Assembly (NCBI RefSeq): GCF_018449525.1
Contig: NZ_JAAVUS010000003.1
Coordinates: 434,001 to 498,000 of the forward strand
Origin: Bradyrhizobium sp. dw_78
Lineage (GTDB): Bacteria > Pseudomonadota > Alphaproteobacteria > Rhizobiales > Xanthobacteraceae
DNA: 64,000 nt
Direction: 5' to 3'
Shown: piece by piece, positions 33,527 through 43,494 of the stretch
Numbering within the stretch: position 1 is the stretch's first letter
How the letters are laid out: every line of letters starts with the position of its first letter
Made by a program: the position numbers and the translations under genes
The notes under the pieces: generated by a model
What the model saw: only the letters and a program-made list of their open reading frames with translations
Databases searched by the model: none
Told to the model about the DNA's origin: nothing

Positions 33527-36500
33527 CTAACGCGAAGCGCGTTTGGTCAAAACCGGCTTGGCCGCGGGTTTCGCCAGGTTGGTCTGCGCCGATGGATTGT
33601 CCCATCCGCCGGCCGGCGTCGCCACGTTGACCGCGTCGTCGGGCTGCTGTTCGGGCGTGAAGGTCTGGATCGCGAGCTTTGCCGCGGCGAGCGACTGGGC
33701 ATCGAGCCGCTTGGCGATATCGTCGCGCTTGCGGGCGGCGTCGGCGTCGCCCTGCGCCGCAGCCAGGCTGAACCATTTGAAGGACTCGGCGAGATTCTGT
33801 TCGACGCCGATGCCGCGGGCGTAGAGGATGCCCAGGTTGAACTGGCTGTCCGCCACGCCGCGCTCGGCCGCCTTGCGGAACCATTGCACGGCGCTCGCGT
33901 AATTGGCGCCATTGCCGCCGCCGTCGGCGTCCAGCACGGCCAGGTTATGCATGGCCTTGGCGCTGCCGCGATCGGCAGCCTGCATGTAGTAGCGCCGGGC
34001 GATATCGGCATCCTTTTTCACGCCCATGCCTTTTTCATAGAAGGTGCCGAGCCTGAATACCGCCGGCACCACGCCGGCGCGCGCCGCGCGGTCATACCAT
34101 TTCGCCGCCTCTTCGAGATTCGAAGCGACACCCTTGCCCTCGGCGTAGCGCACACCGATTTCGTAGGCCGCGGTCGGGTCGCCCTTGAGCGCCGCCGTGC
34201 GCAGCGCCGGTCCGCCGATCGCGTCCGGCAATCTCTCGGTCGACGGTATCTGCACCGTGCCGAGCCTGGCGCCGCTTGGCGCCGGTATCGTGCCGGTCAC
34301 GTCAGCGCCCGGTCCGGGTAGGCCGGAAGGCATGATCGGGCTCTGCGGAATCGATGCCGAGGCGTAGCTGTCGCCGTCATCGGGTGCGGAAGTGTTGAAC
34401 GACTGCCGGTTGATCGGTGTCGGCGAAGTCATCGAAGGCATGGCTGGCACCGGGGCCGGTGCCGGCGTCCTGGCGCCTTGATCGGCGGCCGACGGAGCCG
34501 GAGGCTCGCCCGGATTTGCAGCGACCGGCGGTTGAGGCCCGCTGCTGCCGTCGAGCAGGGTCATCGCCATTTTAAAGCTGCCGAGCACGATGATGACCAC
34601 GCTGGCGCCGACCAGCAGCGAGCGGATCTTCGAGGTGATCGTCGAGGCTTCCTTTGGCTTGTCGCCGGCGATGGCGGCGGCCCTGGTTTTCGGCTTGGCA
34701 TTCGCCTTGCCGCTGGTCGGTTGCGCAGCCGCGGCCGCCTGGGCCGCGCGGCGGGCTGCGGCGATGAAATTGGTGGTGCTGGTCGGCTCGGGTGCAGCCT
34801 TGGAAATCTCGCTGATCGCGTTTTCCGAAGCGGCGATGCGCTCGGACGGAGAGGTCACCCGTCCCGCCGGCCGGGTTCCAGGTTCGAGCGGATGATCGGG
34901 CGGCAGCTCGGGCGCGACGGTGGCGCGCGCGGACGGGGCATGCGGTTCGAGAATTTCGCTGATGGCTTTCGTCGCCAGCGCCGACTCGATCGGTGGCACG
35001 GCATGGAAGTCGCGCGGCGCGGCGTCGAAATGCGCCCCGATCGCGGCCGGATTGGGCAATTCCGGCTTCGGCTGCGCCGGCATCGCGATGCGGGGCGCGG
35101 CCTGCGGCATCGGCGGCATGTTCGGTTGTGGCGCGGCCGGCGCAGGCCGGACCGTGCGCAGGTCACCTTCGATCGTCGCCAGCCGGTCGACGACATGGCC
35201 GAGCGTGTTGTGAACGGCCTCGAGCGAATCCTGGGTATGGCGGTCGCGCTCGGTCTGGCTGAAGCGGATATCGGACAATTCGCGCTTGACGATCTCGGCA
35301 AGGCCGGAGTCCTGCGGTGCGGCCGCGCTGCGGCCGGTTTCCGCCAGCGCCCGGAAGCTGGCCTGCTGGGTTTCGAGATGGCGCAGGATATCCTGCAAGC
35401 CGTCCTCGACCCGGCCGAGATGGCCGCCGCGATGATCGGCGGAGGCTTCGAGCCGTTCCAGCAGATACGACACCCGCTGTTCGAGATGGGCGAATGTCGA
35501 CGCGCTGTCATTGCCGACCGGCATGCGGTCGAGACGGTCGGACAGCGCCCGCACCGCGCTTTCCAATTGCTCCGAATTGTCGCTGGCGGCCGGCCGGTGT
35601 TCGCGGCTTTCCAGCGACGAGGTCAGCGCGGCGATGCGCTGTTCGAGCATGGCGAAGGAATCGCTGTTGTTGCCGGCGTGGGCGAGCTGGTCGACCTTGG
35701 TCGACAGCGTGTGCAGGTCGTCGGTAAGCCGCACCAGGGCGTCGTTGGAGGCGACATTGGAAACGATGGAGCGAAGCGCGGCGATCGCGCTTTCGAGTTG
35801 CCGCACGGTCGAAGGATCGTCATTGGCGCGCAGGATCAGGTCGAGCTTGGCGCCGAGATTGCGGATCGCCTCGTCATAGCCGGTCAGTTGCTCCGCAGGC
35901 GTCAGCGAGCGCAGCGCCTCGCGAATTTCTTGAAGCGCGCGTTCGATGCCGGCCAGCGCCTGGCCGTCGATGCCGCTCTGGCGGCTGTCGTCGATGCGGC
36001 GCGACAGCGAGCGGATCTCGTTCTCGATCGATTCGATCGCGCGGCGCGGCATCGCCTCGATGATAGCGGCGCGGATCTCGCCGAGTTCGGTGCGAAAAGC
36101 CGATATCGATTGCTCGATCCCGTCGGGGCGCTGCAGCGCCTCGATCTGGCTCGTGATCTTGAGGAGATGGCGCTCGAGCGAGGAGAAATCCGGGCCTGCC
36201 GGTTTCGCGGGCGCCGGCATCGCGGGCGCGATCGGCGGCGCGTGGCGCGGCGGGATCGGCCGCGGCGCAGCGTTATCCAGTTCGTTCTGGCGTGCCGCGA
36301 TTTCGGCGATCGCGGAATCGAGCGACACCGGGCTCAGCGATGGCGACGGGCGATAGACCTGCGCGGCGGCGCGCTCGACCATGTCGGATGGAAGCTGCCG
36401 GTCCTGAAATGGGCCGGTTGGCGCGGCCGCCGGATTGGAGATCTGCGCCAGCCGCGCGTCGAGCCGCGAGATCGCGTCATTCAGTTGCCGGGCAACGCCG

Positions 36501-36781
36501 GGTTCGGTGCGGGGCCCGTCGTCGCGCGGCAGCGGCCGTGAAATTCGCTCGATCTGGCGGGTAATCGAATCCAGCCGCTGGTGAATGTCGCCGATATCGC
36601 GCGAGGGCTGCGTCGCCGGGCGCTGACCCGCGCCGGCGCGAAAATTCGGAGGCTGGGAATCGCCGATCGTGGAATTGATCCAATCGTTGAGCGACATGCC
36701 GGCGCGGCGCGCCGCCGCCTCGGCTCTCTCGCGCACGGATGGATCAATTCCCTCAACACTCCACGATACGCGCGAATTCAT
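33527..36781 (-). CDS. PodJ-like coiled-coil, single-TM, Sel1-repeat protein
   Basis: A large polarity or envelope-organising protein of about 1084 residues. The N-terminus (SWSVEGIDPSVRERAEAAARRAGMSLNDW) matches the PodJ/localisation-factor type. A long cytoplasmic stretch with heptad-like segments follows (about 60-570), then Ala/Pro-rich sequence, one membrane segment (LLVGASVVIIVLGSF, about 720-740), a Pro-rich periplasmic linker and four to five Sel1 repeats (about 860-1030; AAYEIGVRYAEGKGV, AVFRLGTFYEKGMGV, SQFNLGILYARGIGV). In Caulobacter, PodJ marks a pole and recruits division and pilus machinery. Here no peptidoglycan-binding domain is seen after the Sel1 block. ATG 36781 is chosen over 36811. 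Confidence 0.85.
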   Translation of the reverse strand: MNSRVSWSVEGIDPSVRERAEAAARRAGMSLNDWINSTIGDSQPPNFRAGAGQRPATQPSRDIGDIHQRLDSITRQIERISRPLPRDDGPRTEPGVARQLNDAISRLDARLAQISNPAAAPTGPFQDRQLPSDMVERAAAQVYRPSPSLSPVSLDSAIAEIAARQNELDNAAPRPIPPRHAPPIAPAMPAPAKPAGPDFSSLERHLLKITSQIEALQRPDGIEQSISAFRTELGEIRAAIIEAMPRRAIESIENEIRSLSRRIDDSRQSGIDGQALAGIERALQEIREALRSLTPAEQLTGYDEAIRNLGAKLDLILRANDDPSTVRQLESAIAALRSIVSNVASNDALVRLTDDLHTLSTKVDQLAHAGNNSDSFAMLEQRIAALTSSLESREHRPAASDNSEQLESAVRALSDRLDRMPVGNDSASTFAHLEQRVSYLLERLEASADHRGGHLGRVEDGLQDILRHLETQQASFRALAETGRSAAAPQDSGLAEIVKRELSDIRFSQTERDRHTQDSLEAVHNTLGHVVDRLATIEGDLRTVRPAPAAPQPNMPPMPQAAPRIAMPAQPKPELPNPAAIGAHFDAAPRDFHAVPPIESALATKAISEILEPHAPSARATVAPELPPDHPLEPGTRPAGRVTSPSERIAASENAISEISKAAPEPTSTTNFIAAARRAAQAAAAAQPTSGKANAKPKTRAAAIAGDKPKEASTITSKIRSLLVGASVVIIVLGSFKMAMTLLDGSSGPQPPVAANPGEPPAPSAADQGARTPAPAPVPAMPSMTSPTPINRQSFNTSAPDDGDSYASASIPQSPIMPSGLPGPGADVTGTIPAPSGARLGTVQIPSTERLPDAIGGPALRTAALKGDPTAAYEIGVRYAEGKGVASNLEEAAKWYDRAARAGVVPAVFRLGTFYEKGMGVKKDADIARRYYMQAADRGSAKAMHNLAVLDADGGGNGANYASAVQWFRKAAERGVADSQFNLGILYARGIGVEQNLAESFKWFSLAAAQGDADAARKRDDIAKRLDAQSLAAAKLAIQTFTPEQQPDDAVNVATPAGGWDNPSAQTNLAKPAAKPVLTKRASR

Positions 36782-37215
36782 GCTCTGATCCGGTTCCGAC
36801 CCCGGCGCCATCCTTGCGCCTTCAGTCTCCCCGCGCGTCCCAACTGAAGAGACAATCGAATTTCGCGCAGGTCGTCTGCCTTGGACCTCGACTTTTTCGC
36901 GTTACGGTAAATAACGGGTTAAGGAATTAGGCTGCGCGGCCATAAAGTTATCGCCCTCGGCGCATCGGCCTGGATGCCCGGGGGAGCGCGGTCGCCCCGG
37001 GCCGGCCACGATGTCGCAACACCTGCCGCGGGCGGGTGGAAACGGCTATAGCGTTTTCGAGCGAAGTGGATACCGGTTCGCGAAGAAAACGCGTCAAAAT
37101 AAAGAACTGGAGCTGGTTCTGATTTAATCAGAACCGGAGGTCCAGATCGGGAACTGGACGATTGCTGGGCCGCAAGGTCTCCCTTAAAGGAGAGCCAACG
37201 AGCCGGGAGGATACG
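36782..37215. other. Gap between the PodJ-like and acyl-CoA dehydrogenase genes
   Basis: About 430 bp without a credible gene. The left part must hold the minus-strand promoter of the PodJ-like gene. The right part holds a full-length family A repeat (37051-37139) and the GGGAGG ribosome binding site (37205-37210) of the dehydrogenase gene. Confidence 0.6.
37051..37139 (+). repeat. Dispersed palindromic repeat, family A, copy 4 (full length)
   Basis: The most complete copy. The first hairpin uses GCGTTTTC and GAAAACGC as arms around ACCGGTTCGCG. A second perfect hairpin is GGTTCTGATT-T-AATCAGAACC. The two-hairpin form is also seen, less perfectly, at 49386. Confidence 0.85.
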
Positions 37216-39006
37216 ATGCCGATCTACAAAGCGCCCTTGGAAGACGTCCATTTTCTGCTCAACGACGTGTTCCAGATCGATCGCTACGACAATCTCCCCG
37301 GCTTCAGCGACGCTTCCGCCGATGTGCGGGACGCGGTCCTGGCCGAGGCCGCCAAGCTCAGCGAAGAGGTGTTGCAGCCGCTCAACCGGGTCGGCGATCT
37401 TGAAGGCTGCGTCCGCCATGATGATGGTCGGGTGACAACGCCCAAAGGCTTCAAGCAGGCGTTCGACCAGGTCGCCGAAGGCGGCTGGCTGGGCCTGTCC
37501 GCGCCGGCCGAATATGGCGGCCAGGGGCTGCCGGTGACGCTGACCCAGATTGTCACCGAATTGATGTGTTCGGCCAATATGGCGTTTTCGATGTATGGCG
37601 GCCTTACCCAGGGCGCCACGGCGGCGCTATTGGTGCATGGCGCGGACGCACAGAAGAAGATGTTCGTGCCGAAGATGGTGGCGGGGAAATGGACCGGCAC
37701 CATGAACCTCACCGAGCCGCAATGCGGCACCGATCTCGGCCTGCTGCGCACCAAGGCCGTCAAGCAGGCCGACGGCAGCTACAGGATATCAGGCACCAAG
37801 ATATTCATCTCCGCCGGCGAGCATGATCTTGCCGACAACATCATCCATCTGGTGCTGGCCCGCATCGAGGGTGCGCCGGCCGGTATCAAGGGTGTGTCGC
37901 TGTTCGTGGTGCCGAAATTTCTCGTCAACGCCGACGGATCGCTGGGCGCGCGCAACGGCGTCTCCTGCGGCTCGATCGAGCACAAGATGGGCATCCACGG
38001 CAATTCCACCTGCGTGATGAATTACGATGGCGCCACCGGCTGGCTGATCGGCGAGGAAAACAAGGGCATGCAGGGCATGTTCGTGATGATGAACGAGGCG
38101 CGGCTCGGCGTCGCCGTTCAGGGCCTGGCGCAATCCGAGGTCGCCTATCAGAACGCCGTGGTCTATGCCCGCGACCGCCTGCAGGGCCGTGCGCTGTCCG
38201 GCCCGCAGGCGCCGGACAAGCCGGCCGATCCGATCATCGTGCATCCCGACGTGCGGCGCGCGCTGCTGACCATTCGCGCCTTCAACGAGGCCGCGCGCGC
38301 GATGGTGGTATGGACGGCGCTGAAAAGCGACGTGGCGCACCGCTCCAGCGATGCCAAAGACCGCGAGGCCGCCGACGATCACATGGGCCTGATGACGCCG
38401 GTCATGAAGGGCATGATGACCGATCTGGGATTCTCCAACACGGTGCTGGCGCAACAGGTCTATGGCGGCCACGGCTATATCGCCGAGAACGGCATGGAGC
38501 AGTTCGTGCGCGACGCCCGCATCGCCATGATCTATGAGGGCGCCAACGGCATCCAGGCGCTCGATCTCGTCGGCCGCAAGCTGCCGCGCAACGGCGGCCG
38601 AGCGGTGATGGCGTTCTTCGGCGAGGTCGCGGCCTTTGCCAAGGAGCACGGCGCTGACGAGGCGATGAAGCCCTTTGTGGCGCCGCTCAGCACCGCGCTC
38701 GGCCATTTGCAGCAGGCCACCACCTGGCTGATGCAGAATGCGATGGCGAAGCCCGATAATGCCGGCGCCGCCGCCACCGACTATTTGCAATTATTCGGTC
38801 TCGTTGCCTTTGCGTTGATGTGGGCGCGGATGGCCAAGGTCGCGCAGGACAAGATCGCGGCCGGCGGCGCGACGCCCTACCTCAATACCAAGCTGGTGAC
38901 CGGCCGCTTCTTCATGGAGCGGATGCTGCCGGAAACGGCGTTGCATCTTGCGCGCATCCAGAGCGGAGCTGCGACCACGATGGAAATGGCGGCCGAAGCT
39001 TTTTGA
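37216..39006 (+). CDS. Acyl-CoA dehydrogenase (long, DmdC/AcdB-like)
   Basis: A flavoprotein oxidising acyl-CoA to enoyl-CoA. At 596 residues it is longer than classic medium-chain enzymes and belongs to the group with an extra C-terminal domain, which includes methylmercaptopropionyl-CoA dehydrogenases. Visible motifs are [15 protein letters not shown] with [14 protein letters not shown] in the FAD-binding middle domain, and [23 protein letters not shown] with the catalytic-base region [13 protein letters not shown]. The ATG at 37216 is set by GGGAGG 5 nt upstream. The thiolase and FadB genes follow, giving a compact beta-oxidation set. Confidence 0.92.
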   Translation: MPIYKAPLEDVHFLLNDVFQIDRYDNLPGFSDASADVRDAVLAEAAKLSEEVLQPLNRVGDLEGCVRHDDGRVTTPKGFKQAFDQVAEGGWLGLSAPAEYGGQGLPVTLTQIVTELMCSANMAFSMYGGLTQGATAALLVHGADAQKKMFVPKMVAGKWTGTMNLTEPQCGTDLGLLRTKAVKQADGSYRISGTKIFISAGEHDLADNIIHLVLARIEGAPAGIKGVSLFVVPKFLVNADGSLGARNGVSCGSIEHKMGIHGNSTCVMNYDGATGWLIGEENKGMQGMFVMMNEARLGVAVQGLAQSEVAYQNAVVYARDRLQGRALSGPQAPDKPADPIIVHPDVRRALLTIRAFNEAARAMVVWTALKSDVAHRSSDAKDREAADDHMGLMTPVMKGMMTDLGFSNTVLAQQVYGGHGYIAENGMEQFVRDARIAMIYEGANGIQALDLVGRKLPRNGGRAVMAFFGEVAAFAKEHGADEAMKPFVAPLSTALGHLQQATTWLMQNAMAKPDNAGAAATDYLQLFGLVAFALMWARMAKVAQDKIAAGGATPYLNTKLVTGRFFMERMLPETALHLARIQSGAATTMEMAAEAF

Positions 39007-39093
39007 TGAGAGAATCTCCGGCGCGGCCGCTATATGATCCGCGACAACCTGCAAACAGCCTATATATTATGATCCTCATACCGGGAGGGCGTC

Positions 39094-40302
39094 ATGCCTG
39101 AGGCTTATATCTACGATCACGTTCGCACGCCGCGCGGCCGCGGCAAGGCGGACGGCGCGCTGCACGAGGTGACTGCGCTGGCGCTGGCCGCCGTTCCGTT
39201 AAAGGCTCTGAAAGAGCGTAACAATCTTGCCGAGGATGTTGTCGACGACGTCATTCTCGGCGTGGTCGATCCGGTCGGCGAGGCCGGCTCGGACATTGCG
39301 CGCTTCGCGGCGCTGGAAGCGGGTCTCGGCGAGGCCGTGCCCGGCGTCCAGATCAGCCGCTTCTGCGCCTCCGGCCTCGATGCCGTGAATTTCGCCGCGG
39401 CCCAGATCATGAGCGGCCAGCATGAACTCACCATCGGCGGCGGCGCCGAATCGATGAGCCGCGTCGGCCTCGGCGCCTCCGGGGGCGCCTGGCCGATGGA
39501 CCCGTCGATCGCGGTGCCAGCCTATTTCATGCCGCAGGGTGTTTCCGCCGATCTGATCGCGACCAAATACGGTTTCTCGCGCGACGACGTCGACGCCTAT
39601 GCGGTGCAGAGCCAGCAGCGCGCCGCGAAGGCCTGGGACGAAGGCCGCTTCAAGAATTCGGTGGTCCCGGTCAAGGACGTCAACGGGCTGACCATCCTCG
39701 CCAGGGATGAGCATATGCGGCCTTCGACGACGATGCAGTCGCTGGGCCAGTTGCAGCCGTCCTTTGTGAGTTTCGGCCAGATGGGCGGGTTCGACGCGGT
39801 GGCGATCCAGTCGCATCCGGAAATCGAGCGTGTCAATTATGTCCATCACGCCGGCAATTCGTCCGGCATCGTCGATGGCGCCGGCGCGGTGCTGCTCGGC
39901 AGCAAGGAGGCCGGCAACAAGCATGGCCTGAAGCCGCGCGCGAAAATCCGCGCCTTCGCCAATATCGGCTCCGAGCCCGCGATGATGCTGACCGGTCCGG
40001 TGGACGTGACCAGGAAGCTGTTCGAACGCTCCGGCATGAAGAAATCGGATATCGATCTGTTTGAATTGAACGAGGCGTTCGCCTCGGTGGTGCTGCGCTA
40101 CATCCAGGCTTTCGACATCGACAACGCAAAAATCAACGTCAATGGCGGCGCCATCGCGCTCGGCCATCCGCTCGGCGCCACCGGCGCGATGATCCTCGGC
40201 ACCGTGCTCGACGAGTTGGAGCGCACCGACAAATCGACCGCGCTGGTCACGTTGTGCATTGGCGGCGGCATGGGCACCGCGACGATCATCGAACGGGTTT
40301 GA
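39094..40302 (+). CDS. fadA: Acetyl-CoA C-acyltransferase (thiolase)
   Basis: Cleaves 3-ketoacyl-CoA to acetyl-CoA in beta-oxidation. At 402 residues it has the full thiolase set: the acyl-enzyme cysteine in [10 protein letters not shown] (Cys91), [12 protein letters not shown], the catalytic histidine in [11 protein letters not shown] and the second cysteine in CIGGGMGTA. It could also run biosynthetically, but its position between an acyl-CoA dehydrogenase and FadB argues for degradation. The ATG at 39094 follows GGGAGG. Its 3' side has two palindromic repeats before the next gene. Confidence 0.94.
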   Translation: MPEAYIYDHVRTPRGRGKADGALHEVTALALAAVPLKALKERNNLAEDVVDDVILGVVDPVGEAGSDIARFAALEAGLGEAVPGVQISRFCASGLDAVNFAAAQIMSGQHELTIGGGAESMSRVGLGASGGAWPMDPSIAVPAYFMPQGVSADLIATKYGFSRDDVDAYAVQSQQRAAKAWDEGRFKNSVVPVKDVNGLTILARDEHMRPSTTMQSLGQLQPSFVSFGQMGGFDAVAIQSHPEIERVNYVHHAGNSSGIVDGAGAVLLGSKEAGNKHGLKPRAKIRAFANIGSEPAMMLTGPVDVTRKLFERSGMKKSDIDLFELNEAFASVVLRYIQAFDIDNAKINVNGGAIALGHPLGATGAMILGTVLDELERTDKSTALVTLCIGGGMGTATIIERV

Positions 40303-40327
40303 TGCGTAGCAACCATTAAACACGGCT

Positions 40328-40418
40328 GTCATTCCGGGATGGTCCGAAGGACCAGACCCAGAATCCGGAAGTTAGTTACGAGATTCCGGGTTCGTGCTTT
40401 GCGCGCCCCGGAATGACG
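40328..40418. repeat. Palindromic intergenic repeat, family C, copy 2
   Basis: GTCATTCCGGGATGGTCCG ... GCGCGCCCCGGAATGAC: the outer ends are inverted complements, with inner GGTCCGAAGGACC forming a second stem. It lies 25 bp after the thiolase stop. Confidence 0.8.
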
Positions 40419-40431
40419 GTAGAGACGTAGA

Positions 40432-40520
40432 CGTAGGGTGGGCAAAGGCGCTTTTGCGCCGTGCCCACCATTCTGATCAAGCCACGTTTTGGTGGGCATG
40501 CTTCGCTTTGCCCACGCTAC
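40432..40520. repeat. Palindromic intergenic repeat, family D (GTAGGGTGGGCAAAGGCGC)
   Basis: It begins CGTAGGGTGGGCAAAGGCGC and ends GCTTTGCCCACGCTACG, with internal GTGCCCACCATT and GGTGGGCATGC, giving nested inverted repeats of the GTGGGCA/TGCCCAC type. Together with the family C copy just before it, it separates fadA from fadB and could reduce read-through. Confidence 0.75.
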
Positions 40521-40577
40521 GATCGAGATGAACACAACCGCAGCGCCGAGGGCAGTCGGCATCGAGGGAGCACCACA

Positions 40578-42794
40578 ATGGCCTTCAGGAATTTCAAACT
40601 CGAGACCGACGCCGACGGCATCGCGCTGGTGACATGGGATACGCCGGGCCGTTCGATGAACGTGCTCGACGAGACCTCGGTCAACGAACTTGAAGCGATC
40701 GTGAAGGAGACCACCGCCGATGCCGCCGTAAAGGGCGTGGTCATCACCTCGGGCAAGGACGCGCTGTGCGCGGGCGCCGACCTGTCGATGCTCGAAGGCA
40801 TGGCCCGCACCTACGCCGACCTGCTCAAGGAGAAAGGCGAGGTCGCGGCCAACCAGATGCTGTTCGACCAGAGCCGCCGTTTCTCGCTGGTGTTTCGTTC
40901 GATCGAGACCTCCGGCAAGCCGTGGGCCGCCGCAATCAATGGCCTCGCACTCGGTGGCGGCTTTGAACTGACGTTGTCGTGCCATTACCGGGTCGCTGCG
41001 GAAAATCCCAAGACCCGTCTTGGGCTGCCGGAAATCAAGGTCGGGCTGTTCCCCGGCGCCGGCGGCACCCAGCGCGTGCCGCGCATCGTGGCGCCGCAGG
41101 ATGCGATGCAGTTGTTGCTCAAGGGCGAGGCGATCACGGTCGACAAGGCCAAGGCGCTGAAGCTGATCGATGCTATCGTTCCCGCGGCCGATCTGATCCA
41201 GGCGGCCAAGGACTGGATCAAGGGCGGCGGCAAGGCGGTCGCGCCCTGGGATGAGAAGGGGTTCAAGCTGCCGGGCGGGCCGGTTTATTCAAAGGCCGGC
41301 ATGATGATGTTCCCGGCCGGCAACGCGATCTTCCGCCGCGAGACCTACGACAATTATCCCGCGGCGCGCGCCATCATGCAGTGCGTCTATGAAGGCCTGC
41401 AATTGCCGATCGACGCCGCGCTGCGGGTCGAGTCGCGCTATTTCGCGAAGATCCTGCGCAGCAACGAAGCTGCGGCGATGATCCGCAGCCTGTTCCTGTC
41501 GATGCAGGAATTGAACAAGGGCGCACGCCGCCCGCAGAACGTGCCGCCGACCAAGGTCAAGAAGCTGGCCGTGATCGGCGCCGGCTTCATGGGCGCCAGC
41601 GTCGGCTACGTCTCGGCGCGCGCCGGCATCGAGGTGGTGCTGATCGACCGCGACCAGGAAAGCGCCGACAAGGGCAAGGGGCATGCGACGTCGGTGATCG
41701 ACGATCTTATCAAGAAGGGCCGCGCCAAGGAGGCTGATCGCGACGCCATCCTGTCGCGCATCTCGGCGACGCCGGATTACAACGCGATCAAGGATTGCGA
41801 TCTCGTTATCGAAGCGGTGTTCGAGGATCGCAAGGTCAAGGCGGAAACCTACGCCAAGGCGCAGCCGCTGTTGAAACCGGGCGCGATCTTCGCCTCCAAT
41901 ACCTCGACGCTGCCGATCAATTCGCTGGCGGAGGAATTCAAGGACCAGGGCAAGTTCATCGGCATTCATTTCTTCTCGCCGGTCGAGAAGATGATGCTGG
42001 TTGAAATCATCGTCGGCAAGAATACCGGCGATGTCGCGCTCGCCACCGCGCTCGATTACGTCCGTGCGATCGGCAAGACCCCGATCGTGGTCAATGACAG
42101 CCGAGGCTTCTTCGCCAACCGCTGCGTGCTGCGCTTCACCGCCGAGGGGCTGGAAATGCTGATGGAGGGCGTGCCGCCGGCGATGATCGAGAACACCGCG
42201 AAGATGGCGGGGATGCCGGTCGGGCCGCTCTCCTTGTCGGACGAAGTCGCGCTCGATCTCGTGCTCAAGATCATGAAGGCGACCGAGGCCGATCTTGGCG
42301 CCAACGCGATCGATCAGGCGCAGAAGAAGCTTCTGGTCGAGATGGTCGAGAAGCAGGGCCGCCTTGGCCGCAAGAACGGCAAGGGTTTCTACGATTATCC
42401 CGAGAAGGGCAAGGGCCAGAAGAGCCTGTGGTCGGAGCTTGGCGGTTTGCAGCCGAAGCATCTCGATCCCGATACGCTTGACATCGAGGAGTTGAAGCAG
42501 CGCTTCCTGGTGGTGCAGGCGGTGGAAGCCGCGCGTACCGTGGAAGACCACGTCATCACCGACATGCGCGAGGCCGATGTCGGCTCGATCCTCGGTTTCG
42601 GCTTCGCGCCGTTCACCGGCGGCACGCTGTCCTATATCGATTTCATGGGCACGAAGAAGTTCGTCGAGCTGTGTCACAAGCTCGAAGCCAAATACGGCTC
42701 TCGCTTCGCGCCGCCGAAATTGCTGGTCGAGATGGCTGCCAAGGGCGAGACGTTTTACGGCCGCTTCCCGCCGAAGAAGCAGGCGGCGGCGTAA
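40578..42794 (+). CDS. fadB: FadB-type enoyl-CoA hydratase / 3-hydroxyacyl-CoA dehydrogenase
   Basis: A bifunctional beta-oxidation enzyme of 738 residues. The N-terminal crotonase domain (about 1-200) has the oxyanion-hole segment NGLALGGGFELTLSCHYRV and the catalytic stretch LGLPEIKVGLFPGAGGTQR. A 3-hydroxyacyl-CoA dehydrogenase domain starts near 330 with LAVIGAGFMGASVGY (NAD-binding) and contains SNTSTLPI and the catalytic histidine in GIHFFSPVEKMMLVE. ATG 40578 has GAGGGAG 7 nt upstream; the frame open upstream reads through a dispersed repeat. It works with the acyl-CoA dehydrogenase and thiolase upstream. Confidence 0.95.
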   Translation: MAFRNFKLETDADGIALVTWDTPGRSMNVLDETSVNELEAIVKETTADAAVKGVVITSGKDALCAGADLSMLEGMARTYADLLKEKGEVAANQMLFDQSRRFSLVFRSIETSGKPWAAAINGLALGGGFELTLSCHYRVAAENPKTRLGLPEIKVGLFPGAGGTQRVPRIVAPQDAMQLLLKGEAITVDKAKALKLIDAIVPAADLIQAAKDWIKGGGKAVAPWDEKGFKLPGGPVYSKAGMMMFPAGNAIFRRETYDNYPAARAIMQCVYEGLQLPIDAALRVESRYFAKILRSNEAAAMIRSLFLSMQELNKGARRPQNVPPTKVKKLAVIGAGFMGASVGYVSARAGIEVVLIDRDQESADKGKGHATSVIDDLIKKGRAKEADRDAILSRISATPDYNAIKDCDLVIEAVFEDRKVKAETYAKAQPLLKPGAIFASNTSTLPINSLAEEFKDQGKFIGIHFFSPVEKMMLVEIIVGKNTGDVALATALDYVRAIGKTPIVVNDSRGFFANRCVLRFTAEGLEMLMEGVPPAMIENTAKMAGMPVGPLSLSDEVALDLVLKIMKATEADLGANAIDQAQKKLLVEMVEKQGRLGRKNGKGFYDYPEKGKGQKSLWSELGGLQPKHLDPDTLDIEELKQRFLVVQAVEAARTVEDHVITDMREADVGSILGFGFAPFTGGTLSYIDFMGTKKFVELCHKLEAKYGSRFAPPKLLVEMAAKGETFYGRFPPKKQAAA

Positions 42795-42882
42795 GGTCGT
42801 CCTTCAACCGCGACGATCGACGTCGCGCCAGGCGGTGACGCGCCCCCGCAACAAGTCCGGGGGGCAGTCGGCGGCGATGCCG

Positions 42883-43347
42883 TCACGCCCTGCGTGACAG
42901 CAGGCGGTCCCGGATCGCGAGCACGTCCGCCTGAATTTTCTTGAGTTCGTCGTTCGAAAGTCCCAGCGCATCTTGTACGCAGGCCGGAATGCCTCGGGCG
43001 CGGCTTTTCAGGGCACGGCCAGCCGGAGTCAAACGCACGCGCACCTGGCGTTCGTCGTCCGGATCGCGCGTGCGTGTCAGATAGCCCGACGTCTCCAATC
43101 GCTTCAACAGCGGGGTCAGCGTGCTGGAATCCAGCAGCAGTTTCTGTCCCAGTTCCTTGACGGTCTGGTCGTTATCGGCCCACAGCGCGACCATCACCAG
43201 ATACTGCGGATAGGTCAGGCCGATGGCGTCGAGCAGCGGCCGGTAGAACTGGTTGAAGGCGTGTTCGGCGGAATAGATCGCGAAGCACAAAAAGCTGTCC
43301 AGCGACAGCTTGTCCTCATTTGCGGGCGGGGAAGGTCTGGAGCCCAT
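42883..43347 (-). CDS. OhrR-like MarR-family redox regulator
   Basis: 154 residues. The N-terminus SLDSFLCFAIYSAEHAFNQFYRPLL carries a cysteine (Cys21) in the same context as the peroxide-sensing cysteine of OhrR. The winged helix (VKELGQKLLLDSSTLTPLLKRLETSGYL) and DPDDERQVRVRLTPAG wing are typical of MarR proteins. OhrR repressors normally control ohr, which is not next to it; the divergent gene is a secreted haloperoxidase-like hydrolase. The 12-bp palindrome at 43383-43394 is a candidate operator. Confidence 0.87.
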   Translation of the reverse strand: MGSRPSPPANEDKLSLDSFLCFAIYSAEHAFNQFYRPLLDAIGLTYPQYLVMVALWADNDQTVKELGQKLLLDSSTLTPLLKRLETSGYLTRTRDPDDERQVRVRLTPAGRALKSRARGIPACVQDALGLSNDELKKIQADVLAIRDRLLSRRA

Positions 43348-43382
43348 TGGTTGTCCTCACATCAGCGTGAACCGATAGATAG

Positions 43383-43394
43383 ATAGCGCGCTAT
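43383..43394. promoter_or_regulatory. Palindrome between OhrR-like gene and hydrolase gene
   Basis: ATAGCGCGCTAT is a perfect 12-bp palindrome, 36 bp upstream of the OhrR-like start. It is flanked by the near repeats GATAGATAG on the left and TTGAATAGC on the right. It fits a MarR-dimer operator in a divergent promoter. Confidence 0.45.
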
Positions 43395-43494
43395 TGAATA
43401 GCAAGCGATTGACGGCGTGGCGCTGCCCTCATATAATTTGTGCGCGATTTAATCGTTAACGTACAAAACTGCTGCCGATCGAAAGGATATCTCG

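Noticed and set aside
34478..36541. Long plus-strand open frame (687 codons) opposite the PodJ-like gene
   Set aside because: Arg/Gly-rich low-complexity translation without motifs, fully antisense to a protein with recognisable Sel1 and coiled-coil structure.
41289..42677. Minus-strand open frame (462 codons) opposite fadB
   Set aside because: His/Arg/Asp-rich shadow; fadB is unmistakable.
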